From Streptomyces kurssanovii (GTDB taxonomy: Bacteria; Actinomycetota; Actinomycetes; Streptomycetales; Streptomycetaceae): a stretch of DNA of 64,000 nucleotides. Shown here piece after piece: positions 46,420 to 55,407 of the stretch; the first letter of the stretch is position 1, and each line of letters starts with the position of its first letter. A model generated the notes under the pieces. It was not told the DNA's origin and made no database searches. It saw nothing but the letters and a program-made list of their open reading frames with translations. The translations under genes and the position numbers were made by a program. The DNA lies in the NCBI RefSeq assembly GCF_014649695.1, contig NZ_BMTN01000009.1, positions 186,001-250,000 on the forward strand, written 5' to 3'.

Positions 46420-47271
46420 ATGACCATGGCCACAGGTGCCGCGACAGCCGGCCCTGCCGTGACTGCGGCCTCCACGCTCGCCCGCACGTACCTCGACCTC
46501 GTGGCCTCATGCGAAGCGCTGAACGTGCGGATCGCTTCCGAGGCATCCCAAGCGCTCCTCGACGGGGCCGAACTGACGCGGAGCGACAAAGCGGTGGACG
46601 CCTTCATCGACGCCGAGGCCGACCGCATCCGGGAACATCACAGACATGCGCCCCGCAGGGACGTTGCCGCCTCCCGCGCCCTGCACGACTACCTCTGGTC
46701 CGTCACTCTGCTGATGAGCGGCGCTTGGTACCTGGAACGGCGCGTGCCGCGCATCGCCCCGCAGGACGTCCGCATCGACGTCGCGGCGGCCGCGTTCGAG
46801 ATCGTCCCGGGCTACGACTTCGCCTGCCTGCCCGACGACCCGGCGGCCGGGATGCCCGGCGTCCGGGTGGTGGCCCACGAAGAGGCGCTGCGCGCCGAAC
46901 TGCGTGCCGGCGTCGCCGAGCACGTAGGGCCCTTGCTGACGGCTGTCGGGCCGCATGCGCGCCGGAGGTCAAGGGCGTTGTGGGGCATGGCCGCGGACGA
47001 TCTGGTTTCCGGGATCTGGTATCTCGGCCGCGTGCTGGGCCAGGAAGATCGAGCGGTCCAGGCCGCGACCGAGCTGCTTCCGACGGCGATTCCGCCCTTC
47101 CCCGGCGGGGCTGAGTTCCGTCGGTTGGCGGGTCGGGACGGGCGGCGGCATCTGACCCGGACGCGTCTCGGTTGCTGCATGTATTACACACTCGACGCCG
47201 CGCAGGCGTGTTCGACGTGTCCGCGGACGTGCGACGCCGAGCGTTTGCGGAGGCTGGAGGACGCGGACTGA
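46420..47271 (+). CDS. FhuF-like ferric-siderophore reductase, [2Fe-2S]
   Basis: A 283-residue protein with a C-terminal iron-sulfur site of the FhuF kind: GCCMYYTLDAAQACSTCPRTC, i.e. a CC pair, 10 residues later C-x2-C, plus another Cys. The helical N-terminal part (ASRALHDYLWSVTLLMSGAWYLERR) resembles the C-terminal domain of IucA/IucC proteins. FhuF-type proteins release iron by reducing the ferric siderophore in the cytoplasm. ATG 46420 sits 42 bp after a strong iron box; it is divergent from the NIS operon. Confidence 0.88.
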   Translation: MTMATGAATAGPAVTAASTLARTYLDLVASCEALNVRIASEASQALLDGAELTRSDKAVDAFIDAEADRIREHHRHAPRRDVAASRALHDYLWSVTLLMSGAWYLERRVPRIAPQDVRIDVAAAAFEIVPGYDFACLPDDPAAGMPGVRVVAHEEALRAELRAGVAEHVGPLLTAVGPHARRRSRALWGMAADDLVSGIWYLGRVLGQEDRAVQAATELLPTAIPPFPGGAEFRRLAGRDGRRHLTRTRLGCCMYYTLDAAQACSTCPRTCDAERLRRLEDAD

Positions 47272-47349
47272 CCGCGGCGGAAACGACGGCAGGCCGGCAA
47301 CGCGGCGTACTGGTGCCGCATCAGGGTTCTGGGCAGGTTCCGCTGCGGC

Positions 47350-47814
47350 TCAGCGCACGCCGTTCCAGCCCCAGCGCGGGGTCGGGCCCGGGTCGCCGAG
47401 GTCCGTGCCCGCCGGGTCGGCCGAGACCTCGCGGGCGATCTTCGTACCCCAGTCGAAGTACTCCACCACCCGGCGGCGCAGCACGTCGTCGTCCGGCAGC
47501 TCCTTCGCCACCGCTTCGGTCATCAGCTCCATCCAGCGCAGCCGCTGCTCCTCCGTGATCGAGAGCCCGAGGTGCACCCGGAGCAGCCTCTGGTGGCCGC
47601 CCAGCGCGGCGGTGAAGTCGGCAGGTCCGTCGAAGACCTCGGCCAGCCAGACGGCGACATGCTCGATATGGGTGGAGGTGAAGTCGGCGAAGACGGGGGC
47701 GAGCAGCGGATCGGTGAGGACCGCCTCGTAGAAGGTGTTGCTCAGCCTGCGCAGTGCGTGCGTGCCGCCCACGGCCTCGTGCAACGTCTCGGGACGCCCG
47801 TCGGGCCCGCTCAT
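47350..47814 (-). CDS. glbO: Group II truncated hemoglobin
   Basis: A 154-residue truncated globin: HEAVGGTHALRRLSNTFYEAVLTDPLLAPVF (helices A/B with the 2-on-2 glycine pattern), FTSTHIEHVAVWLAEVFDGPADFT, and GHQRLLRVHLGLSITEEQRLRWMELM carrying the proximal histidine. Actinobacterial group II globins bind oxygen or peroxide and are linked to redox defence. GAGGTG precedes the ATG. The 228 bp upstream holds no gene. Confidence 0.9.
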   Translation of the reverse strand: MSGPDGRPETLHEAVGGTHALRRLSNTFYEAVLTDPLLAPVFADFTSTHIEHVAVWLAEVFDGPADFTAALGGHQRLLRVHLGLSITEEQRLRWMELMTEAVAKELPDDDVLRRRVVEYFDWGTKIAREVSADPAGTDLGDPGPTPRWGWNGVR

Positions 47815-48042
47815 GACGACACCTCATTCGTAAGGAGTGGTGCTGCGGAGTTGTGCTCCGTCCCAGCATTGCCGCGGCACGGCGGGCGGCCCAGGCGTTT
47901 CCGCTCTCGGCGGAAGCGCCCGCCTCCCCGGGGGCGCGGCTCCTGGGCAGGCTGAGCCAGTCTCGCTGGTGGAGCGCGGCCCGGGCGGCGGTCTTCTCGG
48001 CGACCGTGCAGTGACGACACCATTACCCCGTGGGCCCACCGC

Positions 48043-49452
48043 TCAGCGTCCCGGCAACGTCTCCTGCAGCCAGTCGAAGACGACCTCGCAGTGCTCCTGC
48101 GGGGCCATGGGAGAGCAGTGCAGTTGCGCGCCGGTGGCGGCGCTGAGCTTCATGTAGTCCTTGGGGGACGTCAGCTTGTCGAACAACTCGCGCGGCTGCC
48201 CGGGATAGAACTGCTCGCCCTCGTAGTCCAGGACCAGTGTGGGCGTCTTGATGCGCTCTACGACGTTCGTGATGTCGAGCGACTCGACGAGCTTGGCCGG
48301 GGTGTAGAAATCGGTGAACATCTTCCCCTGACGGGCGGCGAGCATCGCCGGCACGGAGAACGGTTCGAACCGCTTTCTCAGTGTCGCGGCCTCGGCCGCG
48401 GACAGCTCGGGGACGACCTCCTTGTTCCAGACGTTGTTCGTCTCCTCCTTGTCCCGGGTGAGGATCTCCCGGATCTCCGCCGGGAAACCCAGCCAGGGCC
48501 TCAGCACTCCGGGCATCGCCACCAGAGCGGCGATCCTGTTCTCGTAGGCCGCGGCCCGGGGTGCCAGCTCGCCTCCCATACTCAGTCCGGTCAGGGCGAT
48601 CCGGTCGGTGTCCACGTCGGAACGGGCGGCCAGCCAGTCGACGAGGGGAGTCACCACCGTCTCCCAGCGCGGCGTGAAGACCACGCGGTCCACGAAGAGC
48701 AGCTGGCCCTGGCCCGGTCCGTCGTACACGAGGGCGTTCCAGCCACGCTCCAGGGCAGCCGACACACCGTAGGTCCACATGTCGACGTTCTGTCCGTCGC
48801 TGCCGTTGGTGAGGATCACGGTGGGGCGTCGCTCGGCGGAGTCGTCCGGCCGGAAGAACCAGACCGGAAGCGGCGTGTTCCCGTACGGAACGTTCGCCGT
48901 CACCGGGGCCGGGTCGGACAGCTTGCAGAACGTGTCCCAGGCGCCGCGCGTGGACTTGTACAGCTGCTCCTCATTGCCGGGGTCGTCGGAGCCGAGGACG
49001 AAGAACAGTGCCTGGCTGTAGTACTGCGATGCCCGCAGCGCACGGAAGCGCGTGGTCCCGCTGCCAGGCTTGTCGCCCTCGGGCGCTTTCGACAGTCGGT
49101 CCGCCAGCTTCCCGAAGGTCTCCACATACGTCTGCGCGGAGAGCCCGGCCCTGTTGATCGCATTCACCGCGGTGAGGACCTCGCCGACTTCAGCGGAACC
49201 CTGCCCGGACCCGCCGAGGGCGAGAAGCGCGTTGAAGTTGAACCCCGGGTCCTCGAAGAGGGTCATCACCCCGGGCGTGGCACCATCCGCGGAGCCGGTG
49301 GCCGACCTTGTGGGACTCGGGGTGGTCCCTTGCGCGGAGGTATTGCCCAGGGGAGCACAGCCGGCTGCCAGCACCGCCCCGGCGCCGACGACGAGCGTAG
49401 TCAGTGCCGTCCGCCGGGTGGGGTCGGCGGCGTCCTTCGGTAGATGCGTCAT
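48043..49452 (-). CDS. Exported alpha/beta hydrolase, predicted Tat lipoprotein
   Basis: About 469 residues. The N-terminus combines a twin-arginine (PTRRTALTTLVVGAG) with a lipobox (VLAAGCAP), then a Ser/Thr-rich linker. The hydrolase has a helical cap domain and the fold signatures VILTNGSDGQNVDMW, the nucleophile GLSMGGELA, the acid LVLDYEGEQFYPG and a histidine in AQLHCSPMAPQEHCE; it resembles DUF1100/FrsA-like or dihydropseudooxynicotine-hydrolase-like enzymes. Substrate unknown. ATG 49452 lacks a strong ribosome site, and an ORF continues upstream, so the start is uncertain by a few tens of residues. Confidence 0.82.
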   Translation of the reverse strand: MTHLPKDAADPTRRTALTTLVVGAGAVLAAGCAPLGNTSAQGTTPSPTRSATGSADGATPGVMTLFEDPGFNFNALLALGGSGQGSAEVGEVLTAVNAINRAGLSAQTYVETFGKLADRLSKAPEGDKPGSGTTRFRALRASQYYSQALFFVLGSDDPGNEEQLYKSTRGAWDTFCKLSDPAPVTANVPYGNTPLPVWFFRPDDSAERRPTVILTNGSDGQNVDMWTYGVSAALERGWNALVYDGPGQGQLLFVDRVVFTPRWETVVTPLVDWLAARSDVDTDRIALTGLSMGGELAPRAAAYENRIAALVAMPGVLRPWLGFPAEIREILTRDKEETNNVWNKEVVPELSAAEAATLRKRFEPFSVPAMLAARQGKMFTDFYTPAKLVESLDITNVVERIKTPTLVLDYEGEQFYPGQPRELFDKLTSPKDYMKLSAATGAQLHCSPMAPQEHCEVVFDWLQETLPGR

Positions 49453-50066
49453 ATCAGCCGACCGTAGGAGCGGTGCCCCTGGCATCCCGTTGACCACACC
49501 GGCGATTCCCCCGAACAGTCGCCCTGCACGGTCCGGACGGCTCTGATCAAGGCAGTTCGCCTGGCAGACGACCACCAGGCCCGTTGCTGCCCCGCATCGG
49601 GGTGGGCCGGGTCGCGGAGAGCGTGCGATTCGGTGCCACCTCGGCGATACCTCTACGGGTCTCCCCGCGGTCTCGTACGGCTCACGCTCGCCTTCGACAC
49701 GCTCCACCTGCTCGGTCCGGCGGCCGTCCTCGGCTGTGGGGGCGCCTGGGAATGCGACCCGGAAAGCCGAAGGCGCAGGGTGGTACGCCCGTCCGGCACG
49801 CGTAGCCCGCAGGGGAGTACGGCCACCTGGCACGCGTGCTGCTTCACGGCGGTGGACAACTCCCGGATGGCCGAATGGGCATCAGCACAGTCGTGCCTCT
49901 ATGGCGTTGGGAGCGGACAGCGGGGTGCCCCAAGCGCATGGACTGACTGGTCGGTACGTGCTCTGGTGAGCCCTCATCAGGGGGCAATGCCGTCAGGACA
50001 ATGCCCTCGCCAGGCATCGCCCGAGCGAGGCGATGCGCGCGCTTCCCTGCCTGCCCGGAGAGCTCC
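49453..50066. other. Divergent spacer, no gene seen
   Basis: 614 bp between the hydrolase and the symporter operon. Frames in all six phases are Arg/Gly-rich without ribosome sites. Promoters for both directions are expected; none stands out. Confidence 0.5.
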
Positions 50067-50351
50067 ATGGCCCATCAGCACGCCCATCCGCACACCTCCC
50101 CGTTCCATCAAGGACCCCGGCCCCACCGGCCGGGAAGATCCTTCGCGCTCGTCAACGGACTGACCTTCGCGGTCCATCTCCTGCTTGCCTGCGTCGCAGA
50201 GGACCTGCTGGCCACCCGTGTCGCCGGACAGATCAATCTCGGCGTCGTCGCCATTCTCGCGCAGGGCTCGCTCATGTTGTGGTCGGCGGCGCGTTACGAC
50301 CGTGCCGCCGCCCACGAGGAGGCCGCGTACGAGCCCGAGGGGGAGCACTGA
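50067..50351 (+). CDS. Small membrane protein of the DUF485-like type
   Basis: A 94-residue protein with a His/Pro-rich N-terminus and two hydrophobic segments (FALVNGLTFAVHLLLACVA, INLGVVAILAQGSLMLWSAARYD). Genes of this size and layout regularly precede SSS-family acetate symporters (as yjcH precedes actP in E. coli). Its TGA shares one base with the symporter ATG (TGATG), so the two are coupled. GGAGAG precedes the ATG. Confidence 0.75.
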   Translation: MAHQHAHPHTSPFHQGPRPHRPGRSFALVNGLTFAVHLLLACVAEDLLATRVAGQINLGVVAILAQGSLMLWSAARYDRAAAHEEAAYEPEGEH

Positions 50352-51970
50352 TGCTTCCTCAGGTCCTGCTGGCCGCAGGGTATCCCGGCACCCTCGACCT
50401 GGACACGGACACCCGCTCCTGGGTTCTCGTCGGCTTCCTCGCCTTCATCGTCCCGATCCTGCTCATCTGCGTGCTCAACGGCCCCGAGCGGGACCGGGTC
50501 GACGACTTCTACACGGCGGGCCGCAGGCTGCGGCCCGTCCAGGGCGCCCTCGTCCTCACCGGCGTCTACCTCTCCGCCGCGACCGTGCTCGGTACGACGG
50601 GAACCGTCGCGGTCTTCGGCTTCGACGGCCTGTTCATCGCCCTGTGCACCGTGCTGTCGCTCGGCGTCCTGCTCCTGCTGTCCGGCCCGCTGCGGGAACG
50701 CGGCGCCTACACCCTGGGCGACACGTTCGCCCTGCGGACCCCGGGGCCCGCGGTCAGGATCGCGGTCGCCGTCGTCACGCTGAGCGCGTGCGTCCCGTAT
50801 CTGATCGTCCAGCTCTCCGGCGCGGGCAAGACCACCGCCATGCTGCTCGGCCTGTCCGGTCCCGGCGCCGAGCAGACCGCCATCGTCATGATCGGCACCA
50901 TCGTCGTCTGCGCCACGGCCTTCGGCGGGATGCGCGGCATGATCGCGATCCAGGTGCTCAAGACGGTGCTCCTGCTCGCCATGGCCGTGGCCGTGGCGGT
51001 GGTGCTGCTCCACCGCTTCCACTGGAGCCCCGACTCCCTCATCGAGGCCGCCGGGCGGGGCAGCGGCCGTCCCGAGGGCTATATGCGTCCGGGCCTGCGG
51101 TTCGCCGCCAGCAGCCCGGTCGAGGGAACGCTCGACTTCATCGGTCTGATGATCACTGTGGTGCTGGGCGTCGCATGCCTGCCCCATGTCGCCACCCAGC
51201 TCAACACCGCGCCCGACGCCGCCGCGGCACGCCGTACGGTCCGCCACACCATCGCCATCGTCGGTGCCATCTGCCTGCTCACCACCGTGCTGGGATTCGG
51301 GGCCGCGGCGCTGATCGGCGCCCCGAAGATCCTCGCCGCCGACCCCGGGGCCACCAGCAGCCTGCTGATGCTCACCGGCGATCTGGCGGGCGGCTCGTCG
51401 GCGCAGACGGGCGAGGCATGGCTCGTCGTGCTGGTCTCCTGCGCGGTGTTCCTCACCACGCTGGCAGTCGTCGCGAGCGTGACGCTGGCGGCCGCAGGCT
51501 CGGTCGCCCACGACCTCGTCACCAACGTCGTCCGCCGCGGGCGCACGACCGAGGGCCGGGAGGTGGCCGCGGCCCGTGTCGCGTCCGCCTTGGTCGGGGT
51601 GCTGAGCATCTGCCTCGCGGTGTGGGTGCAGGGCTGGAACATGGGCTTCCTGTCCACGGTCTCCCTGGCGGTGGCGAGCTCCTGTCTGCTCCCGGCGCTG
51701 GTGTACTCGCTGTTCTGGCGCGGCTTCACGCGCAGGGGGCTGCTGTGGACGCTGTACGGAGGTCTCGGCTGCGCGATCGGGCTCCAGGTCCTGAGCCCCG
51801 TCTTCTCCGGCAGCCCGATGGCACTGTTCCCGGAGTGGGACATCACCTGGTTCCCGCTGCAGACGGTCGCCCTGGTGTCGCTGCCCGTCGCGTTCCTGCT
51901 CGGCTGGCTGGGAAGCGTCACGGGACAGCAGCGTGCGGCCGCATTGCCGAAGCAGCACGTCAGGGCCTGA
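50351..51970 (+). CDS. Sodium/solute (acetate-type) symporter, SSS family
   Basis: A 539-residue transporter with about 13 TM segments. Features of the ActP/MctC group: VDDFYTAGRRLRPVQGALVLTGVYLSAATVLGTTG at TM2, YTLGDTFALR, FGGMRGMIAIQVLKTVLLL, LDFIGLMITVVLGVACLPHVATQLNTAPDAAAARRTV and a C-terminal VSLAVASSCLLPALVYSLFWRGFTRRG. It should import short-chain monocarboxylates such as acetate or pyruvate. Coupled to the small membrane protein gene upstream; a strong terminator follows 9 bp after the stop. Confidence 0.9.
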   Translation: MLPQVLLAAGYPGTLDLDTDTRSWVLVGFLAFIVPILLICVLNGPERDRVDDFYTAGRRLRPVQGALVLTGVYLSAATVLGTTGTVAVFGFDGLFIALCTVLSLGVLLLLSGPLRERGAYTLGDTFALRTPGPAVRIAVAVVTLSACVPYLIVQLSGAGKTTAMLLGLSGPGAEQTAIVMIGTIVVCATAFGGMRGMIAIQVLKTVLLLAMAVAVAVVLLHRFHWSPDSLIEAAGRGSGRPEGYMRPGLRFAASSPVEGTLDFIGLMITVVLGVACLPHVATQLNTAPDAAAARRTVRHTIAIVGAICLLTTVLGFGAAALIGAPKILAADPGATSSLLMLTGDLAGGSSAQTGEAWLVVLVSCAVFLTTLAVVASVTLAAAGSVAHDLVTNVVRRGRTTEGREVAAARVASALVGVLSICLAVWVQGWNMGFLSTVSLAVASSCLLPALVYSLFWRGFTRRGLLWTLYGGLGCAIGLQVLSPVFSGSPMALFPEWDITWFPLQTVALVSLPVAFLLGWLGSVTGQQRAAALPKQHVRA

Positions 51971-51979
51971 CGCACGAAT

Positions 51980-52023
51980 GCGGCGGCCGGCGGAGCGCCC
52001 TCACACGCTCCACCGGCCGCCGC
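51980..52023. terminator. Terminator hairpin after symporter
   Basis: Arms 51980-51997 and 52006-52023 form an 18-position stem with one C/A mismatch around an 8-nt loop. It starts 9 bp after the symporter stop. Confidence 0.85.
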
Positions 52024-52479
52024 CCCGTGCCGCGTTACCCTGCGGCGACCTCGTCGATACGCCGGTGCAGGCGCAGCCGCGGGTGCCGCTGAAGAGGGTG
52101 TCGGTGACGATTATGCTCGCGTAGACGAAGGTCGCGGGAAGGCGTTCGGCGAGGTCTTTGCAGGGGTCGGTGGTTCGGGCGCCGGTGGCGGCCAGTGGAC
52201 CCTGCCCAGCGCCCCAGGAACCTCCCTTGTTCTTCGGCGGGGTCACAGCAGTTCGAAAGTCCTGGGCCTTGACCATGAAGTCCGTCAGCAGCTTGCCGCC
52301 GCCAGACATGGCCACCGCCGTGACCCGACACAGGATGTGAACGTCGGCCACGTCTGCGCCATCAGCAGCGGGCCGGGGCGGACGAAGCAGCGTCCGGCTG
52401 GTCGCCCCAGCCGCTTCCAGGCCCACCACGAGGTCGTGGTCGGAGCAGTCGTCCCCAGGATTGCGTCACGGCCCGCTGT
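52024..52479. other. Unassigned stretch, possible gene remnant on minus strand
   Basis: A minus-strand frame here (about 52001-52330) contains a coherent-looking run, AVAMSGGGKLLTDFMVKAQDF, then TTDPCKDLAERLPATFVYASIIVTDT and GTRGCACTG, without a start codon context or ribosome site. I do not recognise it; it may be the remains of a gene broken near the IS remnant. Confidence 0.3.
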
Positions 52480-52790
52480 GGGCCGGTGTACGACAATCGG
52501 CGCGCGACCCATGCCGCCCGCCCGCCGTGTCGTGAGATCAGCCGCTCGACATCGGCATCGGTGATCTTCCGCGGGACGCCCGGCCTCGGCTCGTCACAGA
52601 GGCCGTCCAGGCCCATGCTCGAGGAAGCGCCTTCGCCGGGTGCGGACCGTGTCCGGCGTGACCCGCAGCCGACGCGACACCTCCGTGATCGAGTGTCCCC
52701 TCGGTGCGCTCCAGAGCAATCCGCGACCGAAGAGCCCACGCCTGCGGGGTTGTTCGCCGACGGACCCGACCCTCAAGCACAGTGCGCCGG
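52480..52790 (-). pseudogene. IS630-family transposase N-terminal remnant, frameshifted
   Basis: Pieces of an IS630 helix-turn-helix domain are spread over three frames: RRRTTPQAWALRSRIAL (about 52710-52790), then SITEVSRRLRVTPDTVRTRRRRFLEHG (about 52610-52698), then GLDGLCDEPRPGVPRKITDADVERL (about 52540-52616). The catalytic DDE domain is missing. So this is a decayed insertion-sequence scar, with the intact gene order changing abruptly to the butenolide-type locus beside it. Confidence 0.8.
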
Positions 52791-52881
52791 GGATCGGTTG
52801 ACAGCAACGGCGGGATCTTCGGTCCAGGACGACTCATACCGAACCAACGACGGCTCTCTGACTCAGGTCCCTGGTGGTCTG

Positions 52882-55203
52882 TTAGTGGTGTGGGGGTGGG
52901 GTGGGGGTGTGTTGGTGGGGGTGGTTGAGGGCGTTGGTGAGGGTGGTGAGGTGGGGGTGGAGGGTGTGGTGGAGGTGGTTGATGGTGGTGTGGATGTGGT
53001 TGTGGTGGTGGGGGGTGAGGTGGTGGTGGGTGATGAGGTCGGCGGTGTGGGGGGTGAGTTGGTTGAGGAGGTAGAGGTTGGTGAGGTTTTTGAGGTGGGT
53101 GTGGGTGGTGGGGTGGGTGGTGTGGTTGAGGGTGGTGAGGAGGGCGTTGGTGGTGTGGAGGGTGGTGTGGAGGTGGGTCATGGTGAGGGCGGGTTGGGTG
53201 GCGTTGTTCCAGCGGGTGTGGGGGGTGTGGGGGGTGGTGGGGGTGTGGAGGGCTTGTTTGGTGCGGGTGTGCCAGATGTGTTGGGCGTGGTGGAGGAGGT
53301 TTTTGAGGTGGGTGAGGTTGGTGAGGGGGTTGGGGGGTGTGGGGGTGGTGGGGGGTGGGGGTGGGGGGTTGAGGAGGAGGTGGGTGGCGGCTTTGAGGGT
53401 GATGGGGAGGTTGTCGCCTTCGGCGGTGATGGTGCCTTCGAGGTGTTGGGTGTAGTGGGCGAGGGGGTTGTGGGGGTGGAGGGCCCAGGCGCCGCAGCGT
53501 TCGCGGCAGGTGGTGGTGATGGTGCGGGCGTGGTGGGTGGTGAAGGCTTTGGTGAGGGCGGTGAGGTGGTGGGTCTGTTCTTTGGTGGGGGGTGGGTCGG
53601 TGGGGTAGCGGGGGTGGGTGGGGGTGGGGGGTGGGGGGGTTCCGTGGTGGTGGTGGGTGTGGTGGGCGAGGGTGTGGCGGTGCAGGAGGGTGAGGGCGTA
53701 GGTGGTGGCGAGGTGGTCGATGAGGGGGGCGTGGTGGGCGCGGTGGGTGGTGAGGGGGGTGGGGGTGTTGTGGTGGGTGGTGTGGCGGTGGTTGGCGTAG
53801 TGGACGGCGATGGTGAGGGCGGCGCGGGCGGTGCCGGTGGCGGCGGCGCTCATGCAGAGTTTGCCGAGGGTGACGCGGTCGATGGTGGTGAGGAAGCGTT
53901 TTTGGGGGTTGCCGTGGGTGGTGTGGTGGGTGCCGTCCGGGTCGAGGCGGGTGTGGGGGGCTTGGAGGAGGGCGGTGGGGGGGAGTCGGACGTGGGTGAA
54001 GGTGGTGATGGCGTGGTCGACGGGGTGGGGGAGGTGGCGGGGTGGGAGGGGGGTGATGTGGATGCCGGGGTGGGGGCCGTTCTCGTCGTGGAGGGGGGTG
54101 AGGAAGAGGTGGATGCCGCGGTCGGTGCCGTCGTGGGTGATGAGGCGGGCGGCGACGAGGGCGGTTTTGGGGCCTCCGGTGGTGGTGGTGTTGGGCATGA
54201 ATTTGGCGGCGCCGGGGGTGGGGGTGTGGAGGGTGAACTCGCCGGTGTCGGGGTGGTGGTGGGCGGTGGTTTCGAGGTGGGCGGCGTCGTTGCCGTGGGC
54301 GAGTTCGGTGACGAGGAAGGTGCCGGTGTGCTGCAGGGTGGTGTAGGGGGTGAGGTCGCGGTGTTCGGGGTGGTCGTGGTCGAGGAGGGTGCCGAGGAAG
54401 AGGTTGTAGTGGATGCCGGCGAGGGTGCCCAGGGCGCTGTCGGCGATGCCGGTCCATTCGTGGAGGGCGGCGAGGCGGCGGGGGTCGCGGGCGAGGGCGA
54501 GGGGGTCGCCGGCGGCGGTGTCGTTGAGCAGGCGCAGGCGCTGGTAGGAGCGGGCGGTGCGCTGGGTGGGGGTGAGCTCGTCCTCGTGGGTGAGGAACGC
54601 GTCGTGGGTGATCAGGGTGCGCCAGGGGGTGTGGAGGGTGTCCTGTTCGTCGCCGTCGAACAGCAGGTGGCGCAGTTCGCGGGTGACGGCGTCGGTGGCC
54701 TCCTCGGTGCCGTCGCCGTCGCCGTCGCTGTCGGGGCGGGCGGGCGTGCGGCGGGTGGCGGCGGCCGGCGGCGGGGGGAAGCGGGTGGTGGGGGCGGGGG
54801 CGGTGACGGGCGATATCGGCGCCGTTCTGCCCCCCAGCCCCATGCCCATCCCTATCCCTGTCCCGGTCTCTGTCCCGGCCCCGGCGCCCGTGAGGGTGAC
54901 CGTGCCCGTAGTGACGGCCGTACCCGCACCCGCACCCGCACCCGCGCCCGTGGCGGTGGTGGTGATGACGGTGGTGGTGATGCTGCCTGTGGCCGTGAGG
55001 GTGACCGTGCCCGTGGCGGCGGCCGCCGTCCCCGTGCCCGCGTTCGTGCCTGTGTCCGTGCCTGTGCCTGTGCCCGTGTTCGTGTCCGTGGTCGTGCGGG
55101 GGGCGGGGGTGCCCGGGGCGGCGTCGGTGGCGGGGTGTGCGGTGGGGGTGTCCTGCCCGGTGGCCGGGGTGGGGGGGTGGATGGGCTGGGTCAGCAGGGT
55201 CAT
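52882..55203 (-). CDS. aco: Acyl-CoA oxidase, butenolide (avenolide-type) biosynthesis
   Basis: A 773-residue protein. From about residue 170 it is an acyl-CoA oxidase: WTGIADSALGTLAGIHYNLFLGTLLDHD, the flavin region FLVTELAHGNDAAHLETTAHHHPDTGEFTLHTP, AAKFMPNTT, and RVTLGKLCMSAAATGTARAALTIAVHYANHR. Residues 1-165 are a low-complexity Thr/Gly/Ala tract unlike any domain. The C-terminal half is extraordinarily rich in His, Thr and Pro. In S. avermitilis, Aco (oxidase) and Cyp17 (P450) make avenolide; here the same pair flanks a receptor gene. GGGAGAGG precedes the ATG. A TTGAAA-N18-TATCTT promoter overlapping an operator lies upstream. Confidence 0.82.
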   Translation of the reverse strand: MTLLTQPIHPPTPATGQDTPTAHPATDAAPGTPAPRTTTDTNTGTGTGTDTGTNAGTGTAAAATGTVTLTATGSITTTVITTTATGAGAGAGAGTAVTTGTVTLTGAGAGTETGTGIGMGMGLGGRTAPISPVTAPAPTTRFPPPPAAATRRTPARPDSDGDGDGTEEATDAVTRELRHLLFDGDEQDTLHTPWRTLITHDAFLTHEDELTPTQRTARSYQRLRLLNDTAAGDPLALARDPRRLAALHEWTGIADSALGTLAGIHYNLFLGTLLDHDHPEHRDLTPYTTLQHTGTFLVTELAHGNDAAHLETTAHHHPDTGEFTLHTPTPGAAKFMPNTTTTGGPKTALVAARLITHDGTDRGIHLFLTPLHDENGPHPGIHITPLPPRHLPHPVDHAITTFTHVRLPPTALLQAPHTRLDPDGTHHTTHGNPQKRFLTTIDRVTLGKLCMSAAATGTARAALTIAVHYANHRHTTHHNTPTPLTTHRAHHAPLIDHLATTYALTLLHRHTLAHHTHHHHGTPPPPTPTHPRYPTDPPPTKEQTHHLTALTKAFTTHHARTITTTCRERCGAWALHPHNPLAHYTQHLEGTITAEGDNLPITLKAATHLLLNPPPPPPTTPTPPNPLTNLTHLKNLLHHAQHIWHTRTKQALHTPTTPHTPHTRWNNATQPALTMTHLHTTLHTTNALLTTLNHTTHPTTHTHLKNLTNLYLLNQLTPHTADLITHHHLTPHHHNHIHTTINHLHHTLHPHLTTLTNALNHPHQHTPTPPPHH

Positions 55204-55257
55204 GGCCTCTCCCGTGGGATAGGGGTCGTCCGGTGGTGTAGGGAAGCGCAGGGCCCC

Positions 55258-55289
55258 AAAGATACGTACCCACCGGTTTTGTTTTCAAG
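55258..55289 (-). promoter_or_regulatory. aco promoter with autoregulator response element
   Basis: On the minus strand a TTGAAA (-35) and TATCTT (-10) are 18 bp apart, about 55-85 bp before the aco ATG. The spacer contains ACAAAACCGGTGGGTACG, an ARE-like site bound by butyrolactone/butenolide receptors. The same motif core (AAGATACG-N-ACCC-N-CCGGTTT on the plus strand) recurs in front of the receptor gene. A receptor bound here would directly block RNA polymerase. Confidence 0.7.
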
Positions 55290-55407
55290 GCGTTGGGCGG
55301 GTTTCGGGGTGACGTGCGTCACACCAGGGAGCTGCCGTGACGGCATATGCCGGGTTCCGTTGCTGGTCGGACGCGATCATTCCGCTTGAAAGGGACCTTT
55401 GGGCCCT

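Noticed and set aside
52538-55288. 916-codon minus-strand frame overlapping the oxidase
   Set aside because: It is a shifted frame of the same repetitive DNA (His/Pro/Arg runs). The frame with acyl-CoA oxidase motifs is the real one.
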